Of a stretch of DNA of 46,656 bases, positions 32,562 to 39,466 are shown piece by piece. The number at the start of each line of letters is the position of its first letter. Within the stretch, counting starts at the first letter, position 1. The notes under the pieces were generated by a model that was not told the origin of the DNA, did not search any database, and saw only the letters and a list, made by a program, of their open reading frames with translations. Origin of the DNA: a virus; the IMG/VR virus record IMGVR_UViG_3300046536_000127, positions 1-46,656 of that record; one strand, 5' to 3'. Both the position numbers and the translations under genes were made by a program.

Positions 32562-33212
32562 TTATGCAGCCTTGTTTTTGAAGCGTGCCCAGAGCCCCAC
32601 GAGGAGCACCAGTGCAGCGCCGGAAGCCGAGGTGATGGTGTGATCCAGGTACGGAGCAGCCCACGGATCAGCAGCGACGATGCCGCCTGCGACCCAGCCG
32701 AGAACGCCAGCGCCTGCCCAGACCATGATCGGGAAGCGTGCGACGAACTTGCTAATGAGAGCAGCGCCCGCGATGACCAGCGGGATAGACAGGACGACGC
32801 CGGTCGCCATGAGGACGATGTTGCCATGGGCCAGCGCGGCCACAGCAAGCACGTTGTCGAGGCTCATGGAGGCGTCAGCCACGGCAATGGTGCCGATGGC
32901 AGCAGAGAGCGTGATGCGCCCCACGGTGTCCCCGTTCTCGTCTGAGGCCTCGTCCACGAGGAGACCAACGGCCACCTTGAGCAGGAAGAGACCGCCGACA
33001 ATCGACAGCGCAGGAACGCCGAGGAGGAACACGGCGAAGAACGACATGACGACGCGGAGCAGGACGGCTGCAGCAGTGCCACCAACGATGCCCCACTTCT
33101 GTTGCTCGGGAGGCAGGCGGTTGCTGACGAGCGCGATGACGACCGCGTTGTCACCCGACAGCAGGAGGTCAATCCATACGATGCCGAGTAGCGATACGAT
33201 GAAGGTTTCCAA
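32562..33212 (-). CDS. TerC-family integral membrane protein
   Basis: The 216-residue protein has about seven hydrophobic segments and both hallmark motifs: IDLLLSGDNAVVIALVS (SGDN, residues 19-22) and MSLDNVLAVAALAH (SLDN, residues 117-120). TerC/YjbE-type proteins act in tellurite resistance, manganese export and membrane stress. I start at TTG 33212, with GGAG about 9 bases upstream, immediately after a terminator. Phages seldom carry such a gene, and its TerB-like neighbour makes the pairing more notable. Confidence 0.85.
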   Translation of the reverse strand: METFIVSLLGIVWIDLLLSGDNAVVIALVSNRLPPEQQKWGIVGGTAAAVLLRVVMSFFAVFLLGVPALSIVGGLFLLKVAVGLLVDEASDENGDTVGRITLSAAIGTIAVADASMSLDNVLAVAALAHGNIVLMATGVVLSIPLVIAGAALISKFVARFPIMVWAGAGVLGWVAGGIVAADPWAAPYLDHTITSASGAALVLLVGLWARFKNKAA

Positions 33213-33232
33213 AGGAAGCAGTCTCCAAGAAA

Positions 33233-33254
33233 AAGGGGCCCCGAAGGACCCCTT
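33233..33254 (-). terminator. Terminator with UUCG tetraloop upstream of terC
   Basis: On the minus strand AAGGGGTCC-TTCG-GGGCCCCTT forms a 9-bp stem (one G-U) closed by a C(UUCG)G loop, then TTTTTCT. It lies between the TerB/peptide genes and the TerC ribosome site (GGAG). It will terminate or attenuate transcription entering terC. Confidence 0.88.
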
Positions 33255-33258
33255 AGGT

Positions 33259-33339
33259 TCAGATGGTTCGAGCGATGTAGATCAGGATCGGCACCCCAAC
33301 GGAAAACGTCGCGGTGACGATTAGCTCTGCTACGCTCAC
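33259..33339 (-). CDS. Tiny membrane peptide (26 aa)
   Basis: A GTG start overlaps the TerB stop (GTGA). The peptide MSVAELIVTATFSVGVPILI... is almost entirely one hydrophobic helix and ends IARTI. It lies between TerB and the terminator that precedes TerC. It may be a regulator of TerC or just a coupled leader. Confidence 0.5.
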   Translation of the reverse strand: MSVAELIVTATFSVGVPILIYIARTI

Positions 33340-33767
33340 CCGAGAAGCTTCGCGCCGTCCACGTTGAGGAGCTTGGCGATGTCGTTCAGCACGACCTGTT
33401 CCTCGGAGCCGATGCCACCCTGATCGGCAACGTCGGCCGAGATCAGGAAGACGTCCTGACGCACGCTCACGTCGCGGGTCATCAGCGCTTCGATGTTGCG
33501 CTTGTTCTCCATGCGACCGGCACGGGACTTCGCACGCGACAGGGCGGCGTTGAGAGCCTCCTCGATCTGCGAGGAAGAGTAGGACGCGGAGACCAGCGGG
33601 TTGGCCTGCATGCCCGAGATGGCGCTGTCGATTTCGTTGTCGTCGATGGAGCCGTCCGCAGCGGTGACGTTGGCAGCGGCCGAAGCAACGCCCTTCAGGA
33701 AGGTCGTGTCGCCAGTGTAGCTGTTGAGGGTCTTGCGGGCGGCGGCGAAGAAGTTGGAGAGGCTCAT
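33336..33767 (-). CDS. TerB-like protein
   Basis: The 143-residue helical protein has AAANVTAADGSIDDNEIDSA in its first half and SADVADQGGIGSEEQVVLND with IAKLLNVD near the end. This is the duplicated D-G-x-I-x-x-x-E pattern of TerB (tellurite-resistance/DjlA-associated) domains that bind metal. A good ribosome site (AGGGAC) precedes it. TerB and TerC proteins form membrane metal-sensing complexes in bacteria. Here the two genes are separated only by a tiny peptide and a terminator. Confidence 0.8.
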   Translation of the reverse strand: MSLSNFFAAARKTLNSYTGDTTFLKGVASAAANVTAADGSIDDNEIDSAISGMQANPLVSASYSSSQIEEALNAALSRAKSRAGRMENKRNIEALMTRDVSVRQDVFLISADVADQGGIGSEEQVVLNDIAKLLNVDGAKLLG

Positions 33768-33782
33768 AGGATCAGTCCCTGT

Positions 33783-33896
33783 TCAGAAGAACCATCGGCT
33801 CACGGGATATCCGCGAGCAATCTTGATGGTCGATGAAACGATGTAGATGATGCCAATCGCGTCGATGACGTGATTAGCGAGAACGGCGAGAATCAT
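33783..33896 (-). CDS. Tiny membrane peptide (37 aa)
   Basis: The frame ATG 33896 to TGA 33783 reads MILAVLANHVIDAIGIIYIV and ends ARGYPVSRWFF, with one hydrophobic helix. It couples by TAATG to the gene upstream. Function unknown. Confidence 0.5.
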   Translation of the reverse strand: MILAVLANHVIDAIGIIYIVSSTIKIARGYPVSRWFF

Positions 33897-34075
33897 TAGG
33901 CGTCGTGTATCTCGTGTGCGGCCTTGCTCATGGCGGACCAACGTGTACGCAAGAACATGCGCAGAGCCTGCGGGTTGACGGTGACGCCAAGGTCATCCTT
34001 GAGCATCTTGGCGATACGTTCCTCCGGGGGAGCCTCCGGGGTGTAGATGTAGCCGCTGGCGGTCTCGTTACGCAT
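33896..34075 (-). CDS. Hypothetical protein (59 aa)
   Basis: The product reads MRNETASGYIYTPEAPPEER, continues with KMLKDDLGVTVNPQALRMFL, and ends SKAAHEIHDA. It looks like a small helical domain with a flexible Pro-rich start. Coupled to both neighbours. Function unknown. Confidence 0.55.
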   Translation of the reverse strand: MRNETASGYIYTPEAPPEERIAKMLKDDLGVTVNPQALRMFLRTRWSAMSKAAHEIHDA

Positions 34076-34226
34076 TACGCCACGCCTTCATGAACTCGCG
34101 GTGGAAGTTGCGGCGACCGTCCTTGTCCATGGCGTACAGGTCAAACATGACCGGCTCGCCATTGGCGCCCTTGACGGTGACGGTCCACAGGGACGCGCCC
34201 ATGCGGATGGTGCAGTTGTTCTTCAT
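34068..34226 (-). CDS. Hypothetical protein (52 aa)
   Basis: ATG 34226 overlaps the upstream stop (TAATG). The product MKNNCTIRMGASLWTVTVKG... looks beta-rich, then has a basic C-terminal helix (RRNFHREFMKAWRNA). The longer frame upstream is a shadow of the neighbouring gene. Function unknown. Confidence 0.6.
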   Translation of the reverse strand: MKNNCTIRMGASLWTVTVKGANGEPVMFDLYAMDKDGRRNFHREFMKAWRNA

Positions 34227-34660
34227 TAGACGGCGTATCCTACGGCCTGAGGGACGGGAACTAATGTGGAGTTGACGACGCGGTCGATGCGGCGGCTGTA
34301 CTCTCCGTAGAGCCACCCACCAGGTACGCGCAGGCGCATGGTCTCGCCTGTCACGCGCTCCCAGTTGTGCTTGCCGTTGCCCTTGTATTCCTGCGCGCCA
34401 TGGGGACGCTTCTTGGGCTTCTGCTCGACGTAGGGGGTGATGTCGAAGTCCTTGCGGTCGAAGTCGCTGAACTGCCACTCGTGATCACCTTTGCCGTGAC
34501 CACCCTTCCACGTATCGAACCGAACTGTGCGGGTGAACTCGGTATCCCAAGTCCCCTTGACGATGGTGCCCACCTCGCCGGTGAACACCTTGCCGTCCTG
34601 CTTGCCTGCCACCGCAACGCGGTCGCCGTCCTTGAGCTTCAAGAATGCCTTCTTCAACAT
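34226..34660 (-). CDS. Hypothetical protein (144 aa)
   Basis: The start has AGAGGAAA upstream. The product MLKKAFLKLKDGDRVAVAGK... has an SH3/KOW-like beta front (KVFTGEVGTIVKG) and Gly/His/Lys-rich linkers (KGGHGKGDHEW). Its basic body (YVEQKPKKRPHG) suggests nucleic-acid binding, but this is inference from composition. Confidence 0.6.
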   Translation of the reverse strand: MLKKAFLKLKDGDRVAVAGKQDGKVFTGEVGTIVKGTWDTEFTRTVRFDTWKGGHGKGDHEWQFSDFDRKDFDITPYVEQKPKKRPHGAQEYKGNGKHNWERVTGETMRLRVPGGWLYGEYSRRIDRVVNSTLVPVPQAVGYAV

Positions 34661-34956
34661 GTGAGATTTCCTCTGCTGTAGTAGAAGCGAGCGAGTAACT
34701 CGTCGCGGGTTTCAGTGGGTTCGCACGCGAGGGCTGTTAGCTGCTCGCGGAAGGAAGGCCCCCAAAGCTTGCGGGCCACGTTGTGGTCGAAGATCATCGT
34801 ATCGACGCTGGGCTGTTCATCGGTCTTCGCTCCGTCCGAGAACATCAGGTGATGACCGATGCCGATGTTGTCGGCACCGTAGACCTCCCTGATGATCGCC
34901 TTGAACAGTTCAACATTGCGCGCGTTACGCTCGTTCTCTGCGAGCCAGATGCTCAC
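34654..34956 (-). CDS. Tandem-paralogue protein B (100 aa)
   Basis: The GTG start overlaps the stop of paralogue A (GTGA). Shared pattern: ENERNARNVELFKAIIREVY, then GHHLMF, TMIFDHNVARKLWG and ARFYYSRG. The adjacent gene shows the same order with ENDRN, LYKAIIREAYG, GHHLVY and LIFDTDVAQRLWG. The product is compact and alpha/beta; function unknown. Confidence 0.65.
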   Translation of the reverse strand: MSIWLAENERNARNVELFKAIIREVYGADNIGIGHHLMFSDGAKTDEQPSVDTMIFDHNVARKLWGPSFREQLTALACEPTETRDELLARFYYSRGNLTC

Positions 34957-35321
34957 GCCTCGGCCTCATGAGCACGACCGTAGTAGAAGTCGTGCAGCAA
35001 GGCGTCGCGCTCAGCGATGGGCGTGACAGCGAGGATGGTGAGAACGGACTTCCACTTGTCGCCCCAGAGACGCTGGGCCACGTCGGTGTCGAAGATCAGC
35101 GTGTCAGCGCTGGGCACTTCCTCGACGAACGTGTAGGTGAACCCGTCAGCCCTCTTGTCCTCCACCTGATAGACGAGGTGGTGACCGCAGATGACGTCGG
35201 TGACGCCATATGCTTCGCGGATGATCGCCTTGTAGAGGTCGGCGTTCTCCCCGTTGCGGTCGTTCTCATACGGGCCTTCGAGCTTGATACCGGACGGCGT
35301 GAAGTCGGTCTTGGTGGTCAT
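34953..35321 (-). CDS. Tandem-paralogue protein A (122 aa)
   Basis: This protein and its downstream neighbour clearly arose by duplication, sharing GHHL, IFDxDVAxxLWG and DFYYGR-like blocks at matching positions. It has an extra N-terminus (MTTKTDFTPSGIKLEGP) and a longer central loop. The conserved GHHL and DxDVA pairs might be metal or nucleotide sites. Position after RNA polymerase suggests an early host-takeover role. Confidence 0.65.
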   Translation of the reverse strand: MTTKTDFTPSGIKLEGPYENDRNGENADLYKAIIREAYGVTDVICGHHLVYQVEDKRADGFTYTFVEEVPSADTLIFDTDVAQRLWGDKWKSVLTILAVTPIAERDALLHDFYYGRAHEAEA

Positions 35322-35355
35322 GGAAGTATCTCCGTTTGGATTGAGGGGTGACTGG

Positions 35356-35808
35356 TTAGTGGCCGAACAGGTCAGCGAGGAGTGACCCGAGGATGTTGTC
35401 GTCGCTCAGGTCTCGGCCCCCGAACGGTGCGTGCTTCTTGGCAGGCAGCACTTCGCCAATGCAGTCCGCAGGGATATGCGGCGCACGCCAAGCCTCGGGC
35501 GTCCCGTAGATGCCATCAGCGAACAGTTCATCGACCTTGAAGGTGGCGAACATCCGCTCTGGGACATGCAGCACGATGATCACAGGCTCGCCGCCCATTT
35601 CCTCGGCAGCAATGTTCGCGAAGTCTTCCGCCTGCTCTTTGTTGAGAGCTACGAAGACCTGTGGACCCCGATGTGCGGAGTTCTTGCCGACGCTCATGTG
35701 GTGCTCAGTGGCCCACACGTCGCCGCCATTGGCGTGGCCGGGTTCGAGGCCGACCTTCTTGATACAGTCGAGGTTGATGGATGAAGTGCCGTGATACAAC
35801 GTGTGCAT
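35356..35808 (-). CDS. ADP-ribosyltransferase-like protein
   Basis: The 150-residue protein begins MHTLYHGTSSINLDCIKKVG, with the R/H-G-T-S plus helix start typical of the ADP-ribosyltransferase/RNA 2'-phosphotransferase superfamily (here Y-H-G-T, with H6). Next come VWATEHH, VFVALNKEQAEDFANIAAEE and VIIVLHVP. The HIPADCIGEVLP segment resembles the closing P-x-x-I-x-x-V strand. Such phage enzymes modify host proteins or NAD-containing RNA early in infection. The catalytic Glu is not certain by eye. Confidence 0.6.
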   Translation of the reverse strand: MHTLYHGTSSINLDCIKKVGLEPGHANGGDVWATEHHMSVGKNSAHRGPQVFVALNKEQAEDFANIAAEEMGGEPVIIVLHVPERMFATFKVDELFADGIYGTPEAWRAPHIPADCIGEVLPAKKHAPFGGRDLSDDNILGSLLADLFGH

Positions 35809-35918
35809 TGGTGTCTCCAGTGACTGGTGCTGAATGGATTGGTTGGCGGGGTGTTCTCCACCCGGAGCGCATGGGGTCCATCGCTCAGCGCTTGTGCAGC
35901 GCTAGAACGATCCCCTGC

Positions 35919-35940
35919 CTTCTCTACCCGCCCCCGGGCC
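35919..35940 (-). promoter_or_regulatory. Weak relative of the GGGGGACGT-TAG element
   Basis: Minus strand CCGGGGGCGGGTAGAGAAG compares with CCGGGGGACGTTTAGCCAAG at 36640 and 39289. It lies in the 142-base gap before the ADP-ribosyltransferase-like gene. It may be a fourth copy of the same control element, but the match is loose. Confidence 0.3.
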
Positions 35941-35950
35941 CTGCCTCGTG

Positions 35951-36076
35951 TTAGCTGCGCAGGTAGTCTGCGATGGCGATGTGCCGCCGATAGTCGTCCC
36001 ACAGCTTCTTGCGGTAGGCCTTCATCGCCATGGTTGCGTGCCAGTCGGCCGTGTTGCTGATCGTGAGCGCGTTCAT
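35951..36076 (-). CDS. Hypothetical protein (41 aa)
   Basis: ATG 36076 has AGAGGA eight bases upstream and overlaps the upstream stop (ATGA). The product is a basic helical peptide (MNALTISNTADWHATMAMKA, then YRKKLWDDYRRHIAIADYLR). Nothing identifies its function. Confidence 0.55.
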   Translation of the reverse strand: MNALTISNTADWHATMAMKAYRKKLWDDYRRHIAIADYLRS

Positions 36077-36246
36077 AGGGCCGTCCTCTTCTGATGTTCT
36101 TCGTTGAGCGCACGCGCCAAGGCGTAAGCCTCGTCCGCTTTGATTTCGTCGGTGACGAGGTGGTGCCTACAAACGACAACGGCCCCACTAGGGGACCGAA
36201 TGACGACGTAGGGGTTCTCGCTCTTGGGGATGTCAGGAATGCTCAT
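36073..36246 (-). CDS. Hypothetical protein (57 aa)
   Basis: The product MSIPDIPKSENPYVVIRSPS... has a short beta hairpin (YVVIRSPSGAVVVCRHHL) followed by a helix (KADEAYALARALNEEHQKR). Coupled to neighbours. Function unknown. Confidence 0.55.
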   Translation of the reverse strand: MSIPDIPKSENPYVVIRSPSGAVVVCRHHLVTDEIKADEAYALARALNEEHQKRTAL

Positions 36247-36436
36247 CGTGCTCCTCCGTGGTCAGCACAGTGATCAGGGAGTAGACGACCATGACCCCGC
36301 CAACGACGGCGTACAGGCCATGCCCTTCTGCCATCACGGCCACGAAGTAAGCGCAGTGCGCCACCCCGTGAGACGCATGGAAGGCCGGGGTGTGCGAGAC
36401 GTTGCACAGCCGGTCGTAGAGACGCTTTCTGATCAT
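36233..36436 (-). CDS. Small membrane protein (67 aa)
   Basis: The product has a basic N-terminus (MIRKRLYDRL), one or two hydrophobic segments (HCAYFVAVMAEGHGLYAVVG then MVVYSLITVLTT) and an acidic end (EEHDEHS). It is coupled by ATGA to the first early gene. Function unknown. Confidence 0.6.
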   Translation of the reverse strand: MIRKRLYDRLCNVSHTPAFHASHGVAHCAYFVAVMAEGHGLYAVVGGVMVVYSLITVLTTEEHDEHS

Positions 36437-36600
36437 GAGTGGTATTGCTCCTTGCTCTGACGAATGCGCTGCTCCAGCGCCTCGGTGTCGATTCCACGTG
36501 CCTCCAGTGTTGCGCGGTCGATGATGGTGGGCTCGACGCCGCGAAGCACGTCATTGCGGAAGTTGCGGGAGGCAGAGGAATGCTTGGTCTGGTATTCCAT
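36433..36600 (-). CDS. First gene of the early operon after RNA polymerase (55 aa)
   Basis: The ATG at 36600 has GGAG about six bases upstream. The product (MEYQTKHSSASRNFRNDVLR, then TIIDRATLEARGIDTEALEQ, ending SKEQYHS) is a charged helical protein. It follows two candidate control motifs (36640-36666 and 36705-36734). Function unknown. Confidence 0.6.
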   Translation of the reverse strand: MEYQTKHSSASRNFRNDVLRGVEPTIIDRATLEARGIDTEALEQRIRQSKEQYHS

Positions 36601-36639
36601 GGGAATCTCCGGGGTGACTGGGGCCTTGGCCGGGATGGC

Positions 36640-36666
36640 GTCTTGGCTAAACGTCCCCCGGCTCGG
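36640..36666 (-). promoter_or_regulatory. 27-bp leader element, copy 1 (candidate phage promoter)
   Basis: The 27 bases are identical to 39289-39315. Minus-strand core: GGGGGACGTTTAGCCAAGAC. It ends 40 bases upstream of the gene starting at 36600. With the plus-strand relative at 44682-44695 it may be the promoter of the phage RNA polymerase. The C-rich half also forms part of a hairpin with the following GGGGG on the plus strand. Confidence 0.5.
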
Positions 36667-36704
36667 GGGCTAAGTGATTGTTTTCATGGAAGATGATGCT
36701 TCCC

Positions 36705-36734
36705 CGCAGTCAATTGACAGGGGGAAGCTATCTG
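36705..36734 (-). promoter_or_regulatory. 30-bp motif copy C downstream of RNA polymerase gene
   Basis: It matches motif A (43582-43611) at 21 of 30 positions, including TTGACA and GGAAGCTAT (plus-strand reading). It contains the perfect palindrome GTCAATTGAC. It lies just after the RNA polymerase stop and before the early gene block. Confidence 0.5.
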
Positions 36735-36735
36735 G

Positions 36736-39270
36736 TCACGCGAAGGCGTATAGAGCGCTGATCACCTGTTCCAGCGGCAAATCCCCCGGGATAGGCTTCG
36801 GAGCCTTCTCAAGCTCTTTGGCCAGCTTGGCCCGGCCCGCCTCAGATAGCTGCGCGTTGGCATCTTCCAGAAGCTCCTGCAGGACGTCGGTATTTTGATA
36901 GATGCGCAGGAACTCTTCGCGGATCACCTCATTGAACAGGTCAGCATCCGCTGGAAGGCAACCGTAGCTATCATGCACAGTCGCGAAGTCCACGACACCA
37001 CGGTCTGCAGCCGCGTTCACAGAGGCCTGCAGATGCGCGCCGTCGAGGGCATGCACGAAGTTAGGGGCAACGCCATTGGTCACCTCACGCTTCGCGATGT
37101 TCGCGTCGAAGCCATCCGCCAGCGACGTCTCGACGGTCACCCGAACGCCCTTGCTGTAGCAAGAGAGCTTGATGACCTTGACGTTGGACGAATGGTAACG
37201 GTTGATCCACGGGAGACCCATGGGCGTCTTCCACGTCAGCGCCTTGCCTTCGTGAGCGAGTTGCTGTGCGAGCTTCTGCATGAACGCCATGGCTTCGGCA
37301 GGCTTGGTCACAACGCTCTTGATTGCAGCCATCGCACGCTTGGCGAGATACGACGCGGCCAACTGCTGCTCGGCAAAGGTGGTGCCGAACGGATAGTTGC
37401 CCTTGAGGCTCTCAGCGTCGATGGTGTCTTCCACGTGCTGTTCCTTCATCCCGTTCTCTTTCGAGCTATAGGCGAAGGTCATCACGTTACGCTTCACGAG
37501 CTTGCGGTTGACGCCATACTCGATGGCGAGTTGCGCAAGATCACCCAGCGTAGCGTTAGCCTTGCGGGGTTCGTCAGCGGGACCCTGAGCGTAATACAGG
37601 GTGTTGCTGTACTTGTCGGCTTCGATGCTCTTGAGCGCAGCGTCAGCGACCAACTGATAGATGTCCTCGGGCGTAGCGTTGTCCGTCAGGTTGACGTACT
37701 TGCCTTCGGGCGCGCGGGTCATGGCGCACAGATGCTGCAGGCCATTGCAGCTACCGTCGAAGGCTACCGGAAGGTGGCAGACGTACGACGGATTGTCCCA
37801 TGCGTTGACCAACTCACGGACTGCAGCGAGGAAGGCGAAGGGCTTGTCGGCCTTCGTCCAGTCGGTGTTGTGCAAGGGACGCGCAACGTAGTCCCGCAGC
37901 AGTTCGATGTTGTCGTTTGCCCACTGCACGCGCACGTGCATCGGCTGCTTGTCGAGCTTCTGCTCGCCGCTCCAGGTATTGGCGCATTGGAGCTTCAGGT
38001 GATAGATGCCCCGCTCGCCAACCGGCTTGCCATTGGCAAACAGGAACATGCCGCGCACGTAGTCCTCGCGCTGGAAGTTGAATTGCGTGAGGTAATAAAC
38101 GCGACCGCGCCAGTCGAGGTTCATCGGGGTAAAGAAGCGCTCAGCGAGTTGCATGCGACGGGCAACGCTCAGGTCGATGTTGAACTTGAGACGTGCAGCC
38201 TTGTCGATGCGGTTGCGCTTCTTCTCGGTCTTGATCTGCGCAGCGCGACGGCCCTGCTCAGCCTTGGTCATTGCAGCCCACACGTCATCCGCAGAACGCG
38301 GGGTGACCTTCTTGGGCGTCTTCGGGGGCACGCCCTTAACCTCGATACCGAGGTGGTCGCATTCCTGCAGGACACCCAGCAGCCAACCGTTGAGCTTGTA
38401 AGGCACGCTCTGCAGGTTGTTGACTGCACGCATGACGCCATCCATCTGGCCCGTGCGAATGGCGTGCTTGATGGCGGCGACGGTCTCTTTGTGCAGCGTG
38501 CGGACCAAGGGGACCGCGACGGACGCAAAGCGCCTGTCTTCTGCAATCTTCGAATAGAAGCCTGTCCAATCGTCAGGCTTCACAGTGCGCGGCTGATACA
38601 CTGGCGACTTCAGCACGGCATCGTTGACGACGTCGTCCATCATGGTCGCGGCTTCGTCGGTGACGCTCCACGCCTTCTCGCTATCGTTCGGAATTTCGCG
38701 AAGCTCGAACACGTCAGGCAACGTCTGCAGCAGGATGTTCACACCCCACTGGCCAGCGTGCAGGCGCATCGGCCGCGACCACTCCTCCATCGTGAACCCA
38801 AGGCGGCTGGAGGCGTCTTTGATCACCTTGGCTTGCCTGAGCTTCACATTGGCGAAGCGCTCGCCAGCGGCCTTCGTAATGGCCCCTGCGGCCTTCTTGT
38901 CGGTGACCAGAAGCTTGGCCATGTAAGCCTCGGTCCACAGCGAGCCACCAATGGCCAGTGCGGCGTCACGGTGAGTGTGTTCGAGGGCGACGCTGTTGAG
39001 CGCAGGCATGAGGCACGCCAGTGCGATCACCTCAGGCTGCAGGCCCCTAAGGACACGCTGCAGCTTGAACTCCATGCTGTCGGAGCGGAGCTTGTGGCTG
39101 TTGTTCAATGCTTCAACGACACCCGCCTTGACAGCGCTCAGGCTGCGCTCGGTGAGCTTACGTGCACCTAGGGTGCTGCTGAATCCTTCGTTGGTCCTAG
39201 CTCTTGTGTCTTGGGTGTTGATCTTTTTAACGGCTAGATCGAATTCCAGAGTAGACGGAATGGCGTTCAT
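36736..39270 (-). CDS. Single-subunit DNA-directed RNA polymerase, T7-like
   Basis: I start at ATG 39270 (MNAIPSTLEFDLAVKKINTQ); AAAGGAAC lies upstream. The longer frame reaching 39501 runs through the tRNA-like attP and is not coding. The 844-residue protein has motif A FDGSCNGLQHLCAM and motif B RKLVKRNVMTFAYSSKENGM. Motif C TVHDSYGCLPADA follows, and it ends SALYAFA, as in T7 RNA polymerase (which ends FAFA). It transcribes phage middle and late genes from its own promoters. The neighbouring terminator and motifs B/C probably regulate it. Confidence 0.96.
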   Translation of the reverse strand: MNAIPSTLEFDLAVKKINTQDTRARTNEGFSSTLGARKLTERSLSAVKAGVVEALNNSHKLRSDSMEFKLQRVLRGLQPEVIALACLMPALNSVALEHTHRDAALAIGGSLWTEAYMAKLLVTDKKAAGAITKAAGERFANVKLRQAKVIKDASSRLGFTMEEWSRPMRLHAGQWGVNILLQTLPDVFELREIPNDSEKAWSVTDEAATMMDDVVNDAVLKSPVYQPRTVKPDDWTGFYSKIAEDRRFASVAVPLVRTLHKETVAAIKHAIRTGQMDGVMRAVNNLQSVPYKLNGWLLGVLQECDHLGIEVKGVPPKTPKKVTPRSADDVWAAMTKAEQGRRAAQIKTEKKRNRIDKAARLKFNIDLSVARRMQLAERFFTPMNLDWRGRVYYLTQFNFQREDYVRGMFLFANGKPVGERGIYHLKLQCANTWSGEQKLDKQPMHVRVQWANDNIELLRDYVARPLHNTDWTKADKPFAFLAAVRELVNAWDNPSYVCHLPVAFDGSCNGLQHLCAMTRAPEGKYVNLTDNATPEDIYQLVADAALKSIEADKYSNTLYYAQGPADEPRKANATLGDLAQLAIEYGVNRKLVKRNVMTFAYSSKENGMKEQHVEDTIDAESLKGNYPFGTTFAEQQLAASYLAKRAMAAIKSVVTKPAEAMAFMQKLAQQLAHEGKALTWKTPMGLPWINRYHSSNVKVIKLSCYSKGVRVTVETSLADGFDANIAKREVTNGVAPNFVHALDGAHLQASVNAAADRGVVDFATVHDSYGCLPADADLFNEVIREEFLRIYQNTDVLQELLEDANAQLSEAGRAKLAKELEKAPKPIPGDLPLEQVISALYAFA

Positions 39271-39288
39271 CGGGGAACAGTTCCTTTT

Positions 39289-39315
39289 GTCTTGGCTAAA
39301 CGTCCCCCGGCTCGG
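39289..39315 (-). promoter_or_regulatory. 27-bp leader element, copy 2, upstream of RNA polymerase
   Basis: Identical to 36640-36666 over 27 bases. It ends 19 bases upstream of the RNA polymerase start and just before its ribosome site (AAAGGAAC). It is probably a leader or promoter element that puts the RNA polymerase gene under its own control. Confidence 0.55.
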
Positions 39316-39353
39316 CCGGTAACCCATTGATAGGGCGACAGATGTGTCTCTGG

Positions 39354-39383
39354 GGAAGTCTTTTGACACGTGGAAGGTATTAG
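39354..39383 (-). promoter_or_regulatory. 30-bp motif copy B upstream of RNA polymerase
   Basis: Matches motif A at 26 of 30 positions. On the minus strand it reads CTAATACCTTCCACGTGTCA then AAAGACTTCC. It lies 84 bases before the RNA polymerase start, directly downstream of a terminator. A promoter or operator role is likely. Confidence 0.6.
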
Positions 39384-39394
39384 GGGCGCAGAAA

Positions 39395-39412
39395 GGCCCG
39401 CCGTAGCGAGCC
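39395..39412 (-). terminator. Terminator with UACG tetraloop between integrase/attP and RNA polymerase
   Basis: Minus strand GGCTCGC-TACG-GCGGGCC gives a 7-bp stem (one G-U) with a UNCG-type loop, then TTTCTG. It separates integrase/attP transcription from the RNA polymerase unit, which restarts at motif B. Confidence 0.7.
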
Positions 39413-39450
39413 CTGTTTGTTGTATAGGTCAGAAAATTACGTTTACAAGG

Positions 39451-39466
39451 GGAAGTATTTTGACAG
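39451..39466 (-). promoter_or_regulatory. Half motif copy D at the attP-like site
   Basis: Plus strand GGAAGTATTTTGACAG matches 15 of the first 16 bases of motif B, then diverges into the tRNA-Cys-like sequence. It may be an integrase arm site or another copy of the operator. Confidence 0.45.

Noticed and set aside
36895-39171. 758-codon plus-strand open frame opposite the RNA polymerase gene
   Set aside because: It is antisense to a clear T7-type RNA polymerase with all catalytic motifs. Its protein has no recognisable motif and is rich in H, R, V and L as expected for a shadow frame in GC-rich DNA.
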